26,220 nucleotides of DNA, from NCBI GenBank assembly GCA_019677205.1, contig JAAMXY010000209.1, forward strand, positions 1 through 26,220, given 5' to 3'. Position numbers and translations under genes: made by a program. This DNA is from Pinguiococcus pyrenoidosus. Taxonomy: Eukaryota > Sar > Pinguiophyceae > Pinguiochrysidales > Pinguiochrysidaceae. Below the pieces are notes generated by a model, which saw nothing but the letters and a program-made list of their open reading frames with translations, was not told where the DNA came from and did no database searches. Positions 25,739 through 26,220 of this stretch are shown piece by piece; position 1 is the first letter of the stretch, and each line of letters opens with the position of its first letter.

Positions 25739-26220
25739 TCACTCCTCGTCCTCTTGAAGACTCACGAGTCTTGAGTTTGGCTGGGAGCTTCTATTCCGAG
25801 ATTTTCCTCCCTTGCTACCCTGCCTTGGCCAATGAATGCGATCAGCTGGCTTCTCCTTTTCCCAGGCCACCTTTCGCGTGTCCCGCGTGTCCCGCGAGCC
25901 GCGCGAGCCCGCCGAGTCGAGTGAGCCGCTTTTCAACGGCGCAACGTGGATACCTGTAAGGCGGCGAGCGTTGCTCGCAGATGACTTGTCCGTTGATCCT
26001 GAGAGATGCGCTAGCACGCCGGCTGACGCGGTGTTGGTAATGGTTTGCATCCGATTGGAATAGAGGATCGACTCGGCGTCTATCCCATCATACATCGCCT
26101 TCATCCTCGGCAGAAAGATGAGGGCGAGTCCACCACAGGTGGCGACCATAACGCATAGGCTGCGAAGCAGCGCCTCGACTTGCAGCGAGTCCGTCATGAA
26201 CGTGACCACAACTGTAACCA
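25739..26220 (-). CDS. Class C GPCR, paralog D (partial, C-terminal part)
   Basis: The last 160 residues of a fourth receptor gene whose start lies beyond the right edge. The visible part opens inside TM6 (VTVVVTFMTDS). TM7 follows as LLRSLCVMV to LIFLPRMKAMYDG, matching the class C signature with Arg in place of the Lys found in A-C. The tail of about 115 residues is Ser/Arg/Asp-rich, with a small internal repeat (SRGSRDTRDTRK), and ends RLVSLQEDEE, close to the end of B (QLVSLEEDLNS). TM7 resembles A (RSLCVMV) while the tail resembles B. The frame is open to the window end with no sign of decay. Confidence 0.88.
   Translation of the reverse strand, partial: VTVVVTFMTDSLQVEALLRSLCVMVATCGGLALIFLPRMKAMYDGIDAESILYSNRMQTITNTASAGVLAHLSGSTDKSSASNARRLTGIHVAPLKSGSLDSAGSRGSRDTRDTRKVAWEKEKPADRIHWPRQGSKGGKSRNRSSQPNSRLVSLQEDEE

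Overview
This window is nuclear DNA from a microbial eukaryote, most likely a unicellular alga. The genes carry short GT-AG introns (12 modelled, 56-141 nt), intergenic regions are 0.1-1.5 kb, and the proteins are eukaryote-specific: an SM protein, a tail-anchored SNARE, a TALE homeodomain protein and class C seven-helix receptors. A plant-type Fpg glycosylase and a BELL-like TALE homeodomain make a photosynthetic lineage plausible, but the lineage cannot be fixed from the sequence alone. I see no rRNA, tRNA, CRISPR, transposon or virus.

Left part (1-7.4 kb): a three-exon Qc-SNARE gene (+, 373-1144), a single-exon TALE homeobox gene (-, 1487-3676) and a five-exon VPS33 gene (+, 5109-7416). 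The SNARE and the SM protein belong to the same endolysosomal/vacuolar fusion machinery. The TALE and VPS33 genes diverge from a 1.4 kb region with several CCAAT boxes and a T/G-rich tract.

Middle (7.4-14.8 kb): an unrecognised 669-residue, probably nuclear protein (-, 8187-10196), a GNAT acetyltransferase with a hydrophobic N-terminus (-, 11645-12370), and a seven-exon plant-type FPG DNA glycosylase (+, 13027-14750). The FPG reading frame becomes continuous only after six introns are removed. A (GGGAATC)7 array beside a perfect palindrome lies between VPS33 and the unknown gene.

Right part (14.8-26.2 kb, the most interesting): a head-to-tail array of four paralogous class C (GABA-B-like) receptor genes, all on the minus strand and apparently intronless. 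Three are complete (878, 877 and 897 residues) and the fourth runs off the right edge. Each complete copy has a signal peptide, a Venus-flytrap ligand-binding domain, a short linker with four conserved cysteines, seven membrane helices ending in an F-[VL]-P-K-M motif, and a Ser/Arg-rich tail. Positions matching the amino-acid-binding Ser/Thr pair of metabotropic glutamate receptors are replaced, differently in each paralog. This suggests a lineage-specific chemoreceptor family with diversified ligands.
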